From positions 4,092,001-4,156,000 of the forward strand of contig NZ_CP157278.1 of assembly GCF_040026395.1 (NCBI RefSeq): a stretch of 64,000 nucleotides of DNA, in the 5' to 3' direction. A model generated the notes under the pieces. The model had not been told where the DNA came from and ran no database searches. It worked only from the letters and a program-made list of their open reading frames with translations. Origin of the DNA: Pedobacter lusitanus (GTDB lineage: Bacteria; Bacteroidota; Bacteroidia; Sphingobacteriales; Sphingobacteriaceae). Shown here one piece after another: positions 19,304 through 28,819 of this stretch (positions within the stretch are counted from its first letter, which is position 1; every line of letters starts with the position of its first letter). The position numbers and the translations under genes were made by a program.

Positions 19304-20092
19304 GCTCCATTGTGCTCTATATTCTAACGGCGTTTTACCATCTAATGCTTCATGTGGTCTCTTAGAATTGTAATCCTTTACCCATTCTTCAGCTAATATT
19401 TGTACTTGCATTATATCTTCAAATAAATATGCATTAAGAAAGCTTTCCCTGAAGCTTCTGTTAAAACGTTCTATATATCCATTCTGCATCGGCCTACCAG
19501 GCTGAGTATATTGGATTTTAATATTATTCCCTTTGCACCAGGTATTAAATTCCTTGCTTATAAATTCCGGACCATTGTCAGTCCTGATGCTTTTTGGCTT
19601 TCCTTGCTCTTGAATTATTCGTTCTAATAGTTCTGTTACCCGCATGGCAGGCATCGAATGGGCAACTTCAATGGCAATAGCCTCCCGGTTATAATCATCT
19701 ATTACATTTAGCGTTCTGAATTTCCGCCCATTGGTAAGCACGTCACTCATAAAGTCGATAGACCACATCTCCAGCGGGGCTAACGGACGCGCCAGCGGAT
19801 TTTTCACACGCTTCGGTAAACGTTTGCGCGCTTTTCTTCTCTGATTTAGCCCCAGAAGTAGATACACCCGTCTCACACGCTTATAATTCCATTTATATCC
19901 CTCCGTTCTAATTCGCCCATAATATAAATCTTGACCTTCGGTTGGATAAGATCCAGCCAATTCCTGAAGCTTTGTAATCGTTTCTGAGTCATCCTTTCTA
20001 GATTTATAGTAATACATGGATTTTGGTAGAGAAGCTACACGACAAGCCCTGCTGATGCTAATCTGATGGTATTCCACCACATAGGCAACCAT
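19262..20092 (-). CDS. IS3-family transposase OrfB (DDE integrase domain)
   Basis: The 276-residue open part has an HTH_21-like N-terminal region (YYGRIRTEGYKWNYKRVRR) and an rve catalytic core with the DDE residues in WSIDFMSD, RTDNGPEF and YIERFNRSFRE. No strong start is needed, because OrfB is normally made as an OrfAB fusion by -1 frameshifting at the A6G site complementary to 20119-20125. After the slip the frame reads KVLKPCQRKNMVAYVV into the visible ORF. The C-terminal residues SMESAPAELTPC are encoded by a hairpin and look unlike other OrfB proteins. Confidence 0.92.
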   Translation of the reverse strand: MVAYVVEYHQISISRACRVASLPKSMYYYKSRKDDSETITKLQELAGSYPTEGQDLYYGRIRTEGYKWNYKRVRRVYLLLGLNQRRKARKRLPKRVKNPLARPLAPLEMWSIDFMSDVLTNGRKFRTLNVIDDYNREAIAIEVAHSMPAMRVTELLERIIQEQGKPKSIRTDNGPEFISKEFNTWCKGNNIKIQYTQPGRPMQNGYIERFNRSFRESFLNAYLFEDIMQVQILAEEWVKDYNSKRPHEALDGKTPLEYRAQWSLSMESAPAELTPC

Positions 20093-20112
20093 GTTTTTAC
20101 GCTGGCAGGGCT

Positions 20113-20379
20113 TTAAAACTTTTTTGAAAGAACGTCTTTCAGAATCTTATTATCCAAGGCCAATTCAGCATACATATGCTTAAGTCTGCGGTTTTCTTCC
20201 TCTAATTCCTTCAAACGGCGTAGCTCCTGATTATACATTCCAGAATACTTTTTCTTCCAGTTATAAAATGTGGCTTGGTGTATCCCCAAATCACGGCAGA
20301 TATCTGCCACCTTTTTACCCGACTCTTGTTCCTTGATTGCTGCCACGATCTGGCTTTCACTAATTACTGACTTTTTCAT
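20113..20379 (-). CDS. IS3-family transposase OrfA
   Basis: An 88-residue helix-turn-helix protein (VADICRDLGIHQATFYNWKKK) followed by a leucine-zipper-like coiled coil (LRRLKELEEENRRLKHMYAE) for dimerisation and end binding. Near its stop the minus strand carries AAAAAAG, the usual IS3 slippery heptamer, giving a -1 shift into OrfB. Confidence 0.92.
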   Translation of the reverse strand: MKKSVISESQIVAAIKEQESGKKVADICRDLGIHQATFYNWKKKYSGMYNQELRRLKELEEENRRLKHMYAELALDNKILKDVLSKKF

Positions 20380-20728
20380 CTTCCTGTTTTTAAAGTTACG
20401 AATTTTCGCCTTTTATACAGTCCGATTTTTAGGAGGGGTTACAAAAAGACGAATGCCTATCTGAAGGAGATAGCCGATATCTGTGGGATTGCAAAGAACC
20501 TAACTTTCCATTTGGCCCGACATACCTTTGCCACCACGATAACCTTAAACAACGGAGTGCCGATTGAAACTGTGTCAGAAATGCTTGGGCATAAATCTTT
20601 GCAGCAAACCCAGCATTACGCGAAGATACTGGATGGAAAAATTAGTAATGATATGCAGCTACTGAGAACCAAGATTGGTTAACCTCACAACGGTTCTTAA
20701 ATAAATAAGATATTTGCTAGATTGAAGA

Positions 20729-20764
20729 ATCAATAGATTGCGTAATTTTATGCAATCTATTGAT
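20729..20764. terminator. Hairpin after the integrase 3' fragment
   Basis: ATCAATAGATTGC (20729-20741) and GCAATCTATTGAT (20752-20764) form a perfect 13-bp stem with a 10-base loop, followed by a short T5 at 20773. It is a likely terminator of the original integrase gene. I see nothing else in 20683-20986. Confidence 0.55.
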
Positions 20765-20986
20765 GTTAACTGCTTTTTGATATTAATCGTCAATTTATAA
20801 CTCTCGAAAACAAGATTTGATAGAACTATAGATACAATCACTTGAAATATTCCTGCTGAGCTAACAGGGATATTAAATTTGCTGAACTATTCGTCGGAGC
20901 CATTGGCAGATGTGCTGAGGAAATATTTTGCTAAGATTGTAACGTTGGCTGCTCAAAACTGCGCGTTCGACATAGGATAACTAGCT

Positions 20987-21703
20987 CTAGTAATTCCAAT
21001 CTGCATGACTAACAGGTAGTTTATTCAATGCCGCTTTTAATTGTCTCCAAGTTGGTAAATATGCATCCATGTAGTAAAAAAATCTTTCATTATGATGCCT
21101 TTCTAAAAGATGGACCATTTCGTGAACAATGATGTATTCCAAACAATGTTCAGGTTTCTTTGCCAATTCAAGGTTTACCCAAATTTTCTTTTTCTCGATG
21201 TTGCATGAACCCCATTTAGTTTTCATCTGTTTTACTTGCCAATCTGATACTTTGACCTTTAAAATATCCTCCCACTTTTCTATGATTACAGGGATTTCTT
21301 TTTTCAATTGAACCCGATACCATTCGGTCATTATTTCATGCCTTTTCTCAACTGACGTTTCTGGTCTTACGAACAGTTCGATATATTTTTTACTTTTTAA
21401 AATAACCTTTGGCACTCCTTCAGTTTCTGTGATGTTTAATAAATATCGTCTTCCCTGAAAATAATGGCTTTCTCTCTGTTTGTATTCTCGCTGTGAAATT
21501 CTTTGCTGACCTTCAAACTTTCTTTGATTTCTTTTTATCCAACTTAATTTTGCAACTGCAAATAATCTAATTGCATCTTCATTTACTTTTAATGGTGCAG
21601 CAATACGAACCCTACCTGTTGGTGGATAAACGGCAAGATGTATGTTCTTTATGTCTTTACGAACTACATCAATTTTAATATTGCTGATTGTAATATGCTC
21701 CAT
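20987..21703 (-). CDS. YgjP-like (DUF45) metal-dependent hydrolase
   Basis: A 238-residue protein with HEMVH at 194-198 and the further metal ligand in ERHHNERF, preceded by KWGSCN, the signature of the DUF45/YgjP/WLM-type zinc metallopeptidase fold. Relatives are frequent companions of type I restriction operons, but their substrate is not established. Its ATG overlaps the hsdR stop by one base (TAATG), so it is translationally coupled as the last gene of the six-gene operon. Confidence 0.88.
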   Translation of the reverse strand: MEHITISNIKIDVVRKDIKNIHLAVYPPTGRVRIAAPLKVNEDAIRLFAVAKLSWIKRNQRKFEGQQRISQREYKQRESHYFQGRRYLLNITETEGVPKVILKSKKYIELFVRPETSVEKRHEIMTEWYRVQLKKEIPVIIEKWEDILKVKVSDWQVKQMKTKWGSCNIEKKKIWVNLELAKKPEHCLEYIIVHEMVHLLERHHNERFFYYMDAYLPTWRQLKAALNKLPVSHADWNY

Positions 21704-24700
21704 TAATATTCTCGTTGGTTTTTTACAAGGTCAAAAATTCTGTGTATTTCGTTGTCGTCTGTTATTGAATAAGATTTCAGAACCTCTGTAATGGCATTTC
21801 TAACTGCCTTTGATTTCTGAATATTATCTCTCCATCCGTCTTTTTTTGTTGTCAATATTTTGTTATCCAATTTTACTGCCATTGCTTCATTTCGCCCCAG
21901 GTTATCAAACAAAGCCCTTTTTGCATTTGTGTTTATTGATGTAGGGTAATCCGATGTTGTATTTGGCTTTTTAACTTTGCCAGAAAGGGCAATAATCTCA
22001 TTCAAGTATTTTTCATATTCTAATGTGGCTTCTTTACGCAACTTTATCAGTTCATCCAATAAAACACTCATTTTCTCATAATACATTGGGTTAGCCGGAC
22101 TTTCTTCAATGATTACCTTACGCAAATTGTTTTCAATAGCTTCTGCCATTGCATCAGGATTATCTCTTATGCTTTTTGGTAAATCTTTAAGTGCTTCTTG
22201 CCCTTTTTCAACCAATAATTCTACCAAACTCATGTCGTCAAAATTGGCAAGCATCCTACTTTCATCTGCTCCTATGTAGCTGTCAATTAAATGCCTCATA
22301 GCTGGCTCGTATTGCTTCAAATCAATATAGTCGCCACTGGCTAACTGAATTTCCTTACGCACATTTTCAAAATGTTTGATGTCGGCTTTTATTTGTTCTA
22401 TTTCTTTTTCGGTGTAACCTGCTTCTTTCATTTCATCGGCTATATTGGCATAAGCCCTAATGAGTGCAATGGTCAATTTGTATAAGGCTACCCGTCTTGG
22501 TTCAGTATCTTTAAGTTCATCGGGGTTTTCGGTATTTTTACCACAGAAATAGCGAATATGGGTTAATGTGTCTTTTGGTGGTTCTACAGCTTCACACAAC
22601 GCTTTAATTGTTTCTAAGGCTTCATCTAAACGTTCTTTGCCTTTTTGCAATCGATCCTTTAATAAGCCTTCAATATCATCTTTCTCATAGCCGCTAAATG
22701 CCTCTTTTGTATAGTCATTAAATGCCTGTTCTAAACTCTTGAACAAGTCCATGTAATCAATGATGTAACCATAATCTTTATCATCACCATCTAAACGGTT
22801 AACCCTACATACTGCCTGAAATAAATTATGGTCTCTTAGTTTTTTGTCAATGTATAAATAAGTTGCACTTGGTGCATCAAAACCTGTAAGCAATTTGTTT
22901 ACAACAATCAGCAATTTCATTTGTGCCGGTTCTTCTACAAACTTTTTCTTTACTTCTGTTTCAAACTGCTCAACCTTATTTATTGCTGTGTCTGGATCTT
23001 CATTGAAATAACTTGCTAGCATCTTTCTGTAAATATCAAACCGCTGTAATTTTTCTGTGTAGTTATCTCCTTCGCCTTTTATATCAGCAGAATTGGGAAC
23101 AAATGATGTTACAATGGCTGCATTTTTCAAACCTGCATTTTGAAACAATTCAAAATATCTACAAGCATTGTAAATGCTGTCTGAGACTAACATTGCATTG
23201 CCTCTCCCGTTTTGCAACCTTTCTTTCTTCTCCATATCCATCACTATGTCCAACACAATTTTTTCTAACCGTGATTTGGAACTGAACACTTTTTTAAGTG
23301 TTCCCCAGCGTTGCTTTAATTCTGCTTTTGCAAAGTCTGTTAGCCCTCTCGTTTTTAATTCAAACCATTCGTCTATTTTATCAGGTGATGAAATGTTTTG
23401 TTCTATATCTCGTGCTTCGTAACGTAAATCCAATACCACTTTATCATAAACAGCTTCATTGAATTTGTATGTATGAATGTATCTGCCAAATATTTCCTGA
23501 CTGGTTGTTTTGTCGCTTTTTAATAAAGGTGTTCCTGTAAAACCTATGAATAAGGCATTGGGGATAAATTGCTTCATTGCGTTATGCAGTTTGCCCGATT
23601 GTGTTCTGTGGCACTCATCCACAAACACATAAATATCGCCTTTGGCTTTGTAGTCAGTCGGAATACTATTTTTTAAGTCTTGTAAAAACTTTTCGATGTC
23701 TTGTTCATCTGCATTTTCTTTCCCTCCGAACTTATGGATGAGTGAACAAATCAACCAGGGTGAAGTATCATTCAGTTTGCTTAATAAATCCTTACCACTT
23801 GTGGTTCTGTAAATATCTTCCTGAACACCTTTATAAACCTTTTCTATTTGTTCGTCTAATTCCTCACGGTCGGTAATGATTAGCACCCTTGCGTTATCGT
23901 TAAACTCTCTAATCCATTTGGTGAGCCACACCATTGTTAAACTCTTACCGCTGCCTTGTGTATGCCAAATAATGCCACCTTCTTTTCTTTTTACAAAATC
24001 CTGTGCTGCCTTTATTCCAAAGTACTGATTGGGTCGGGTATGTTTTTTTATACCTCTGTCAAATACAATAAAATCATGTAACAACTCAATGAAACGTTCT
24101 TTGTGCAATAACTCCACTACGTTTTTATCCAATGGATAATTGTACTTAGCTGCTCTGCTACGAATAGGCTTTGTAAGCTCTAACAAATAAGGATGGTCTT
24201 TATTGCTGTCCTCGCTAACTTCTTTCCATTTCAAAAAGTATTTCTCTTTGGTTTCAATTGCACCATAGGCAAGTCCTTCTATATCGTTCCCAGCCATCAC
24301 ATACTGTACTGTGCTAAAAAATTGCTTAATGAAAATGTGCTTTTGATTGTCTAAATTTTGCCTGATGCCCTCTGCAATGGAAACTGTACTTCGCTTTAAT
24401 TCTAATATGCCTAATGCAATGCCATTTACATACAATACAATATCTGGTCGTTTTTTATGAATGCCTTTTATGGTTACTTCTTCAGCTATAGCAAAATCAT
24501 TTTCCAAAGGGTTTTCCCAATCAATCAACCAAATTGTTTGTTTGTTCTGTCCTATTTCGGGCTGCACAGTTACACCATAGCGAAGCATACTATACACTTC
24601 TTTGTTTACATCATACAATGATTTGCTTTGGTCGTTAGTAACTTTTGTAAATTCAAAAATGGCTTTGGTAACAAGGTTCTGATTGTATTGCTTTTTGTTG

Positions 24701-25227
24701 AGTAACCAAGTTGATAAAATTTCTTCTTCTACATTGCTATTGTTATCTCGTTCTTCCCAATTTCCAAGATAGCGGTAGTTCAACTCTTTTTGCATAAGGT
24801 TTATAACACGGTTTTGTGTTTCCCTTTCCAGCTTTCCCACATTTGATTTAGAAGAGCCATTCATCATTCTGTTTATTATTTCTTTTTTCAGTGAAGCTGC
24901 TAACTCATTTTCTACACCAATCAACATCAAGCCATCGGCAGGTAATAAATCTTCACTGTATTGTCCTTGATAAAGTGTTGCGTAAAATTCATTCTTCTTA
25001 TATTTCCCTGTATATAAATTGGTATCCCTGTTTTCGTAAATGGGTTTCAAGTCCATTTTCCCTTCCAAAAAAAGACATACGTCCTCAACGTTTACTTTTT
25101 TGCCAATGTATTCGTAGGTTTCGTCATTCATCAAAATGAATATGAAATTATTTTGTCTATCGTCCTGACAGAATATAACTGTAGGCACTTCGTAGTAATA
25201 CAAAATTTTAATGTAAGCTAATTTCAT
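21703..25227 (-). CDS. hsdR: Type I restriction endonuclease subunit R with an N-terminal extension
   Basis: A 1174-residue DNA translocase-nuclease. The nuclease domain has PDIVLYVNG and LELKRS (D262, E276, K278). The helicase core has Walker A TQGSGKS (423-429), DECHR (537-541), GFTGTPL and the late motif QAVCRVNRLDG. A helical HsdM-contact region follows. Residues 1-125 precede the usual HsdR N-terminus (which begins around GKLERETQNRVI) and look like an independent small domain, perhaps DUF6575-like (YYEVPTVIFCQDD). The gene starts in a 4-bp overlap with the small unknown gene. It would act with HsdM and HsdS to cleave unmodified DNA. Confidence 0.93.
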   Translation of the reverse strand: MKLAYIKILYYYEVPTVIFCQDDRQNNFIFILMNDETYEYIGKKVNVEDVCLFLEGKMDLKPIYENRDTNLYTGKYKKNEFYATLYQGQYSEDLLPADGLMLIGVENELAASLKKEIINRMMNGSSKSNVGKLERETQNRVINLMQKELNYRYLGNWEERDNNSNVEEEILSTWLLNKKQYNQNLVTKAIFEFTKVTNDQSKSLYDVNKEVYSMLRYGVTVQPEIGQNKQTIWLIDWENPLENDFAIAEEVTIKGIHKKRPDIVLYVNGIALGILELKRSTVSIAEGIRQNLDNQKHIFIKQFFSTVQYVMAGNDIEGLAYGAIETKEKYFLKWKEVSEDSNKDHPYLLELTKPIRSRAAKYNYPLDKNVVELLHKERFIELLHDFIVFDRGIKKHTRPNQYFGIKAAQDFVKRKEGGIIWHTQGSGKSLTMVWLTKWIREFNDNARVLIITDREELDEQIEKVYKGVQEDIYRTTSGKDLLSKLNDTSPWLICSLIHKFGGKENADEQDIEKFLQDLKNSIPTDYKAKGDIYVFVDECHRTQSGKLHNAMKQFIPNALFIGFTGTPLLKSDKTTSQEIFGRYIHTYKFNEAVYDKVVLDLRYEARDIEQNISSPDKIDEWFELKTRGLTDFAKAELKQRWGTLKKVFSSKSRLEKIVLDIVMDMEKKERLQNGRGNAMLVSDSIYNACRYFELFQNAGLKNAAIVTSFVPNSADIKGEGDNYTEKLQRFDIYRKMLASYFNEDPDTAINKVEQFETEVKKKFVEEPAQMKLLIVVNKLLTGFDAPSATYLYIDKKLRDHNLFQAVCRVNRLDGDDKDYGYIIDYMDLFKSLEQAFNDYTKEAFSGYEKDDIEGLLKDRLQKGKERLDEALETIKALCEAVEPPKDTLTHIRYFCGKNTENPDELKDTEPRRVALYKLTIALIRAYANIADEMKEAGYTEKEIEQIKADIKHFENVRKEIQLASGDYIDLKQYEPAMRHLIDSYIGADESRMLANFDDMSLVELLVEKGQEALKDLPKSIRDNPDAMAEAIENNLRKVIIEESPANPMYYEKMSVLLDELIKLRKEATLEYEKYLNEIIALSGKVKKPNTTSDYPTSINTNAKRALFDNLGRNEAMAVKLDNKILTTKKDGWRDNIQKSKAVRNAITEVLKSYSITDDNEIHRIFDLVKNQREY

Positions 25228-25637
25228 AATTCAATTTCTTTAATGGCTACCGTGGCAATATCAAATGCCTGTGAACGCCACCATGAATGATGACTTTTCC
25301 TAAATGTTTGTTTCAACATTCCATCATTTGATTTCAGTTGTAAGATCCCAATATGTTTTTTCTTCCCTCTGTTATGTGGCAGTTTGAAAAAGCCATTTAT
25401 CATTCCTTCCAAACTATCGTAAATAGAAACTGATTTACCAATGCAATCATCAAATTCATCGGGCAATGGCTTATCTGTTTTTATTGCTGTTGGCAAAAAA
25501 CATTCAGAATTAATCACACTAGATTTAAGCACTCGAAAATACGTTTTTGAACCATCAGGCACAAAAGCATCTTCATGCGGACAAGTGATGCCGGTGGCTG
25601 CTAAGTTTTCAAAATATGTGGTGTCAATACTTGCCAT
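25224..25637 (-). CDS. Unknown small protein embedded in the hsd operon
   Basis: A 137-residue protein without recognised domain, signal or membrane segment. Notable features are a cluster of His and Cys (GITCPHEDAF) and a C-terminal FRKSHHSWWRSQAFDIATVA. The start ATG abuts the stop of the DUF262 gene (TAA then ATG with no gap), and its stop overlaps hsdR by four bases. Such tight coupling implies it works with its neighbours, for example as a regulator or partner of the extra HsdR domain. This is inference. Confidence 0.75.
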   Translation of the reverse strand: MASIDTTYFENLAATGITCPHEDAFVPDGSKTYFRVLKSSVINSECFLPTAIKTDKPLPDEFDDCIGKSVSIYDSLEGMINGFFKLPHNRGKKKHIGILQLKSNDGMLKQTFRKSHHSWWRSQAFDIATVAIKEIEL

Positions 25638-27593
25638 TTATGCTGTAATTTCGTTGGAATAAATTTTTGTAATTATTCTAAAAAGTAATTCCTGTCTTTC
25701 ACTTATTGCATCCCTAATCAAAAGTCCTTCTTCGTCTGGTTCATATACTTTGAAATATTGCTTTATTTCATCGGTGCAATTATTTAAGGAAGCTGGATTA
25801 ATTGAATTTGTCAAAATTCTATTCCAGATAAAACCGCTGTTTTGATAGGACTTTAATTTTTTCTTATATACCCAATTGCTTGTTCTTATGTTTTCGTTAC
25901 CCTTCATCAATATAACTGCACCTAATCTATTTCTTTCATCAATAAATAATTTCTCGTCAAACTCTCCACCGGCATCCGTAAACTGTTCCATTATTTTCTC
26001 ATTGTTAGAAAACATGTGTTCAATATGAAAACCATGAGTTGGTCTGTTGCCACTATGAGTAATAAAATGCAAACTTTCTTGTTTTGAAAATGACTGTTCG
26101 TTTAGTAAATCGGCTAAATATCTGTCAACCCTTGATAAAACGTATTTTGAAAAACGACCTTCAATTTTTGCTTTCTCAAAGTATTTGTACTGGAAAATGT
26201 CATTAAACACTACTATAGGAAAACCATGTTCATTAAAATATGGAATAGTGATATTATCAAAAGCATCATTAATCTCTGCAAGGCGTTTATTGCGAATAGA
26301 CTTGTTTAACTCGTAAAATAATTTCTGCCTGTCGTTGTTATCACCTGCACCAATTAAACTTGAAATGGTAAATAGCTGGTCAAACTTTTGTGCTACTAAA
26401 TTTATTTTAGCATTATGTTCCGTGTCTTTTAAAGTTAACGCTGATAATATTAAAAGAAATTGTTGCCCCTGTTCGTTGGCATAGTTTGATGAAATATAAA
26501 TGTTAGTACCTTCTTTGGCATGTGCCGATACTTCTAAATACAGCTTATAGAAATAAACAAAATCGTTTTTAATAAACTTCTCAATTTTAGCAGGATTGCT
26601 TCGGTCTAAATCCTTTATGATTTTATCATTACTCAAAAGGTTGCGGTGGTATTTGTTTGCGAATTGTTGATATTGAAAAGCCGTATCGGCATACTTAGCC
26701 CTAAAGTATGTTCTGAAAAAATCATCTACATTTTTATAGTTTTCATCAATACTGAAAAAGGTTTTTAAACCTTCGTTCCAAATGGTATTGCATTCCTCCT
26801 TTACACTGGTATCTAAAACGCCTAACAACATACCTTTCAATACTTCGTGTGGCTCTAATTCTTTACCTCGGTCGTTGGCTGTTTCAAAGATCATTGCCAC
26901 ATCTTCCTTATGCTTAATTACCTGCTCAATAATCAGCACTTTTTGAAGCAAATTGTAAACGTAGTAGTTGTATTTATCGGCATTAAAAACATTGTTCTTA
27001 TCAAAAAAGTAGCTATCAAAGTATTTGGAAATGATGGTGTAGTTATCTCTTAGGTTGAGCTGTGTTATGTTAGTAATGTCGGTATCGTTGATTGTCTCTA
27101 ATTCAAATATTTTGCGGATGATAGTGTTTCTATCTGGGTTTGATATTTTGAAGTGCTTTACACTTGCCATATCTTCCTCGTATATTTTTTCGCCAATAAA
27201 TTTCTTTACGTTTAATACTGCTGCTCCTTTATCAATGCCCAGGTGATAAAGTTTAATAAGTAGCAATAAAATAGTGGTTAAACGCTGTTGGCCATCTACA
27301 ATATAAATGTTACCACTTTGCTCATTGAGCATAATGGTATTGAGGAAATAGGGTTTGAAGTTTTCCTCAACATCTTTTAGAATATTTGGAAGCTCTGCCG
27401 ACTGGTTGCGTTTATTGAATTTGATATTATTCTCAAACCTTAGTTCAATATCAATCAATAGCTGGGTTACAATTTTGTATTCCTTTTCATCACTCCAGCG
27501 GTAGTCTCTTTGGTACACATCTAAGCTATATGGCTTTGGTTTGCCAAAAATATAATTGATGTCTCTTTCTTCTACTTCTATTAGTCTTGCCAT
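25638..27593 (-). CDS. DUF262/DUF1524 (GmrSD-like) nuclease
   Basis: A 651-residue protein. The N-terminal DUF262 domain carries the nucleotide-binding signature VDGQQRLTT at 99-107 and YQRDYRW near residue 27. The C-terminal DUF1524 region has an HNH-type centre with FHIEHMFSNN and RNRLGAVILM. GmrSD-type enzymes are type IV modification-dependent nucleases, and SspE and related DUF262 proteins act in phage defence. Here the gene sits between hsdS and hsdR, 17 bases after hsdS, so it may be a second effector of the same operon. Confidence 0.88.
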   Translation of the reverse strand: MARLIEVEERDINYIFGKPKPYSLDVYQRDYRWSDEKEYKIVTQLLIDIELRFENNIKFNKRNQSAELPNILKDVEENFKPYFLNTIMLNEQSGNIYIVDGQQRLTTILLLLIKLYHLGIDKGAAVLNVKKFIGEKIYEEDMASVKHFKISNPDRNTIIRKIFELETINDTDITNITQLNLRDNYTIISKYFDSYFFDKNNVFNADKYNYYVYNLLQKVLIIEQVIKHKEDVAMIFETANDRGKELEPHEVLKGMLLGVLDTSVKEECNTIWNEGLKTFFSIDENYKNVDDFFRTYFRAKYADTAFQYQQFANKYHRNLLSNDKIIKDLDRSNPAKIEKFIKNDFVYFYKLYLEVSAHAKEGTNIYISSNYANEQGQQFLLILSALTLKDTEHNAKINLVAQKFDQLFTISSLIGAGDNNDRQKLFYELNKSIRNKRLAEINDAFDNITIPYFNEHGFPIVVFNDIFQYKYFEKAKIEGRFSKYVLSRVDRYLADLLNEQSFSKQESLHFITHSGNRPTHGFHIEHMFSNNEKIMEQFTDAGGEFDEKLFIDERNRLGAVILMKGNENIRTSNWVYKKKLKSYQNSGFIWNRILTNSINPASLNNCTDEIKQYFKVYEPDEEGLLIRDAISERQELLFRIITKIYSNEITA

Positions 27594-27610
27594 TTGTATG
27601 GTTTATTATT

Positions 27611-28819
27611 TTATTTTTTTAAGCGAATTTTTCCAGTTAACAAACTTTGCATTATGCCCAGTTTCATCCTTTTATATTTCGTCAATTGCACATCTAACTC
27701 TTCAATTTCATTATCCATATCAGAAAGAATTTTAGCAATGTGGTTTTGCTCGTCAATCGTTTTTGGTATAAAATATTTGAATGTTACAAAGTCTTTCTGA
27801 TACAAGTGATTAATAGTTGAACCTGCACTTAATTGTGAAAGGAATATTGAAAAGATTTCCGATAACAATAGATAGTAGAAAAACTCTGGATGAAATGAAT
27901 TAGCAATTGGTCTGATAACAAACACACCACTATTCAATGTTGCTGGCTTTGGGACCGACTTAATTAAAGCAATCTTTCCTATTGTTCCGTCTTTTGTAAC
28001 TAAAACGTCATGCACTTTAACCTGAATATTTTTATCCTGCTTGTATCTTTCTTGATCAACATAAAAACAACTGCCCCAATCAATAAATCCATTTTTGAAT
28101 TCTGTTCCAGTAATTAGAAAATATTTACCTTGTTTTCTGTATTCAGCAGTAGTTAAACCTTGCCAACCAATTCTTGCTTTCAGCGTTGCAGTTTCTCCCA
28201 AAGTATTTTCTTTCCAATCTGGTTGCGGTTTTAGCAACTCCTGCATTGCACCTGTTTTGATATTTCGCTTTTTTGTAAGCAGTCTCTCTAATTGGTTAAT
28301 GAGTTTGTCCACATCTTTAATGGCTGTTGCTATTGCTGTTTGCTCGACTTTAGTTGGAGGTAATGCAACAGGACAAGCTAATATTTCACTCTTCTTTAAA
28401 TTGGTTTGCCCCGAACCGCTATCAAACGCTAAAAAGTATTTGTCTCTATTCAGCTTGTAAAACAAATAGTCGTTATCAATTTGTTCAAATGGTTTTATGC
28501 AACCTATACGCTGATTTAATGTGTAGCGATTTTCTTTATCTACTGAAAAACATTTTGCTAATGCTTTACCATTAGGAATGTCACTCATTACAATAGCTAT
28601 ATCACCTTTTGCCAAGGGGCTTAGATTTGCTTTGGAATATTTTGCCACTCTTCCATCTTGAGAAATAAACTTTGAATTGACTACAATGAAATCGCCTTTA
28701 TCATCAATAAACTGTTCATGGGCTTTGCCATTCTCAAAATCTGATATTTCTGAAAGTACGGGTGAATTCCAATCAATCGGAATAATTCCAGCATCTGTAT
28801 TTTTATATCCTTCTACCAT
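27611..28819 (-). CDS. hsdS: Type I restriction specificity subunit S
   Basis: A 402-residue protein with two target-recognition domains (about residues 15-165 and 200-355), each followed by a conserved helical spacer (LINQLERLLTKKRNIKTGAM and EIEELDVQLTKYKRMK). Each TRD reads one half of a bipartite target, which cannot be deduced here. The start overlaps hsdM by seven bases. No inverted repeats or partial hsdS genes nearby suggest phase variation. Confidence 0.93.
   Translation of the reverse strand: MVEGYKNTDAGIIPIDWNSPVLSEISDFENGKAHEQFIDDKGDFIVVNSKFISQDGRVAKYSKANLSPLAKGDIAIVMSDIPNGKALAKCFSVDKENRYTLNQRIGCIKPFEQIDNDYLFYKLNRDKYFLAFDSGSGQTNLKKSEILACPVALPPTKVEQTAIATAIKDVDKLINQLERLLTKKRNIKTGAMQELLKPQPDWKENTLGETATLKARIGWQGLTTAEYRKQGKYFLITGTEFKNGFIDWGSCFYVDQERYKQDKNIQVKVHDVLVTKDGTIGKIALIKSVPKPATLNSGVFVIRPIANSFHPEFFYYLLLSEIFSIFLSQLSAGSTINHLYQKDFVTFKYFIPKTIDEQNHIAKILSDMDNEIEELDVQLTKYKRMKLGIMQSLLTGKIRLKK

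Larger units (their letters stand above)
19193..20443 (-). mobile_element. IS3-family insertion sequence (IS407-like), 1251 bp
   Basis: The ends are TGTAACCC at 19193 and its complement GGGTTACA ending at 20443, flanked by AAAA at 19189-19192 and 20444-20447. A 4-bp duplication is typical of the IS407 subgroup. It encodes OrfA and OrfB on the minus strand with a frameshift window between them. It appears intact and potentially active. Confidence 0.92.
18216..20682 (+). pseudogene. Tyrosine integrase (IntDOT-like), interrupted by an IS
   Basis: The 5' part (18216-19192) encodes an arm-binding N-terminus, a SAM-like core-binding domain and the start of the catalytic domain (FCCYTGLAYVDV, RRQKTGT). 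The 3' part (20448-20682) encodes HLARHTFATT and LGHKSLQQTQHYAKI with the catalytic Tyr. Removing the IS and one 4-bp AAAA copy joins them in frame (reading TNQKTNAYLKE) into a 403-codon gene, a normal size for Bacteroidota integrases. The first catalytic Arg is replaced in TGLAYVD, as is known for IntDOT relatives. The split separates the tyrosine from the rest, so the protein is presumably inactive. Confidence 0.92.
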
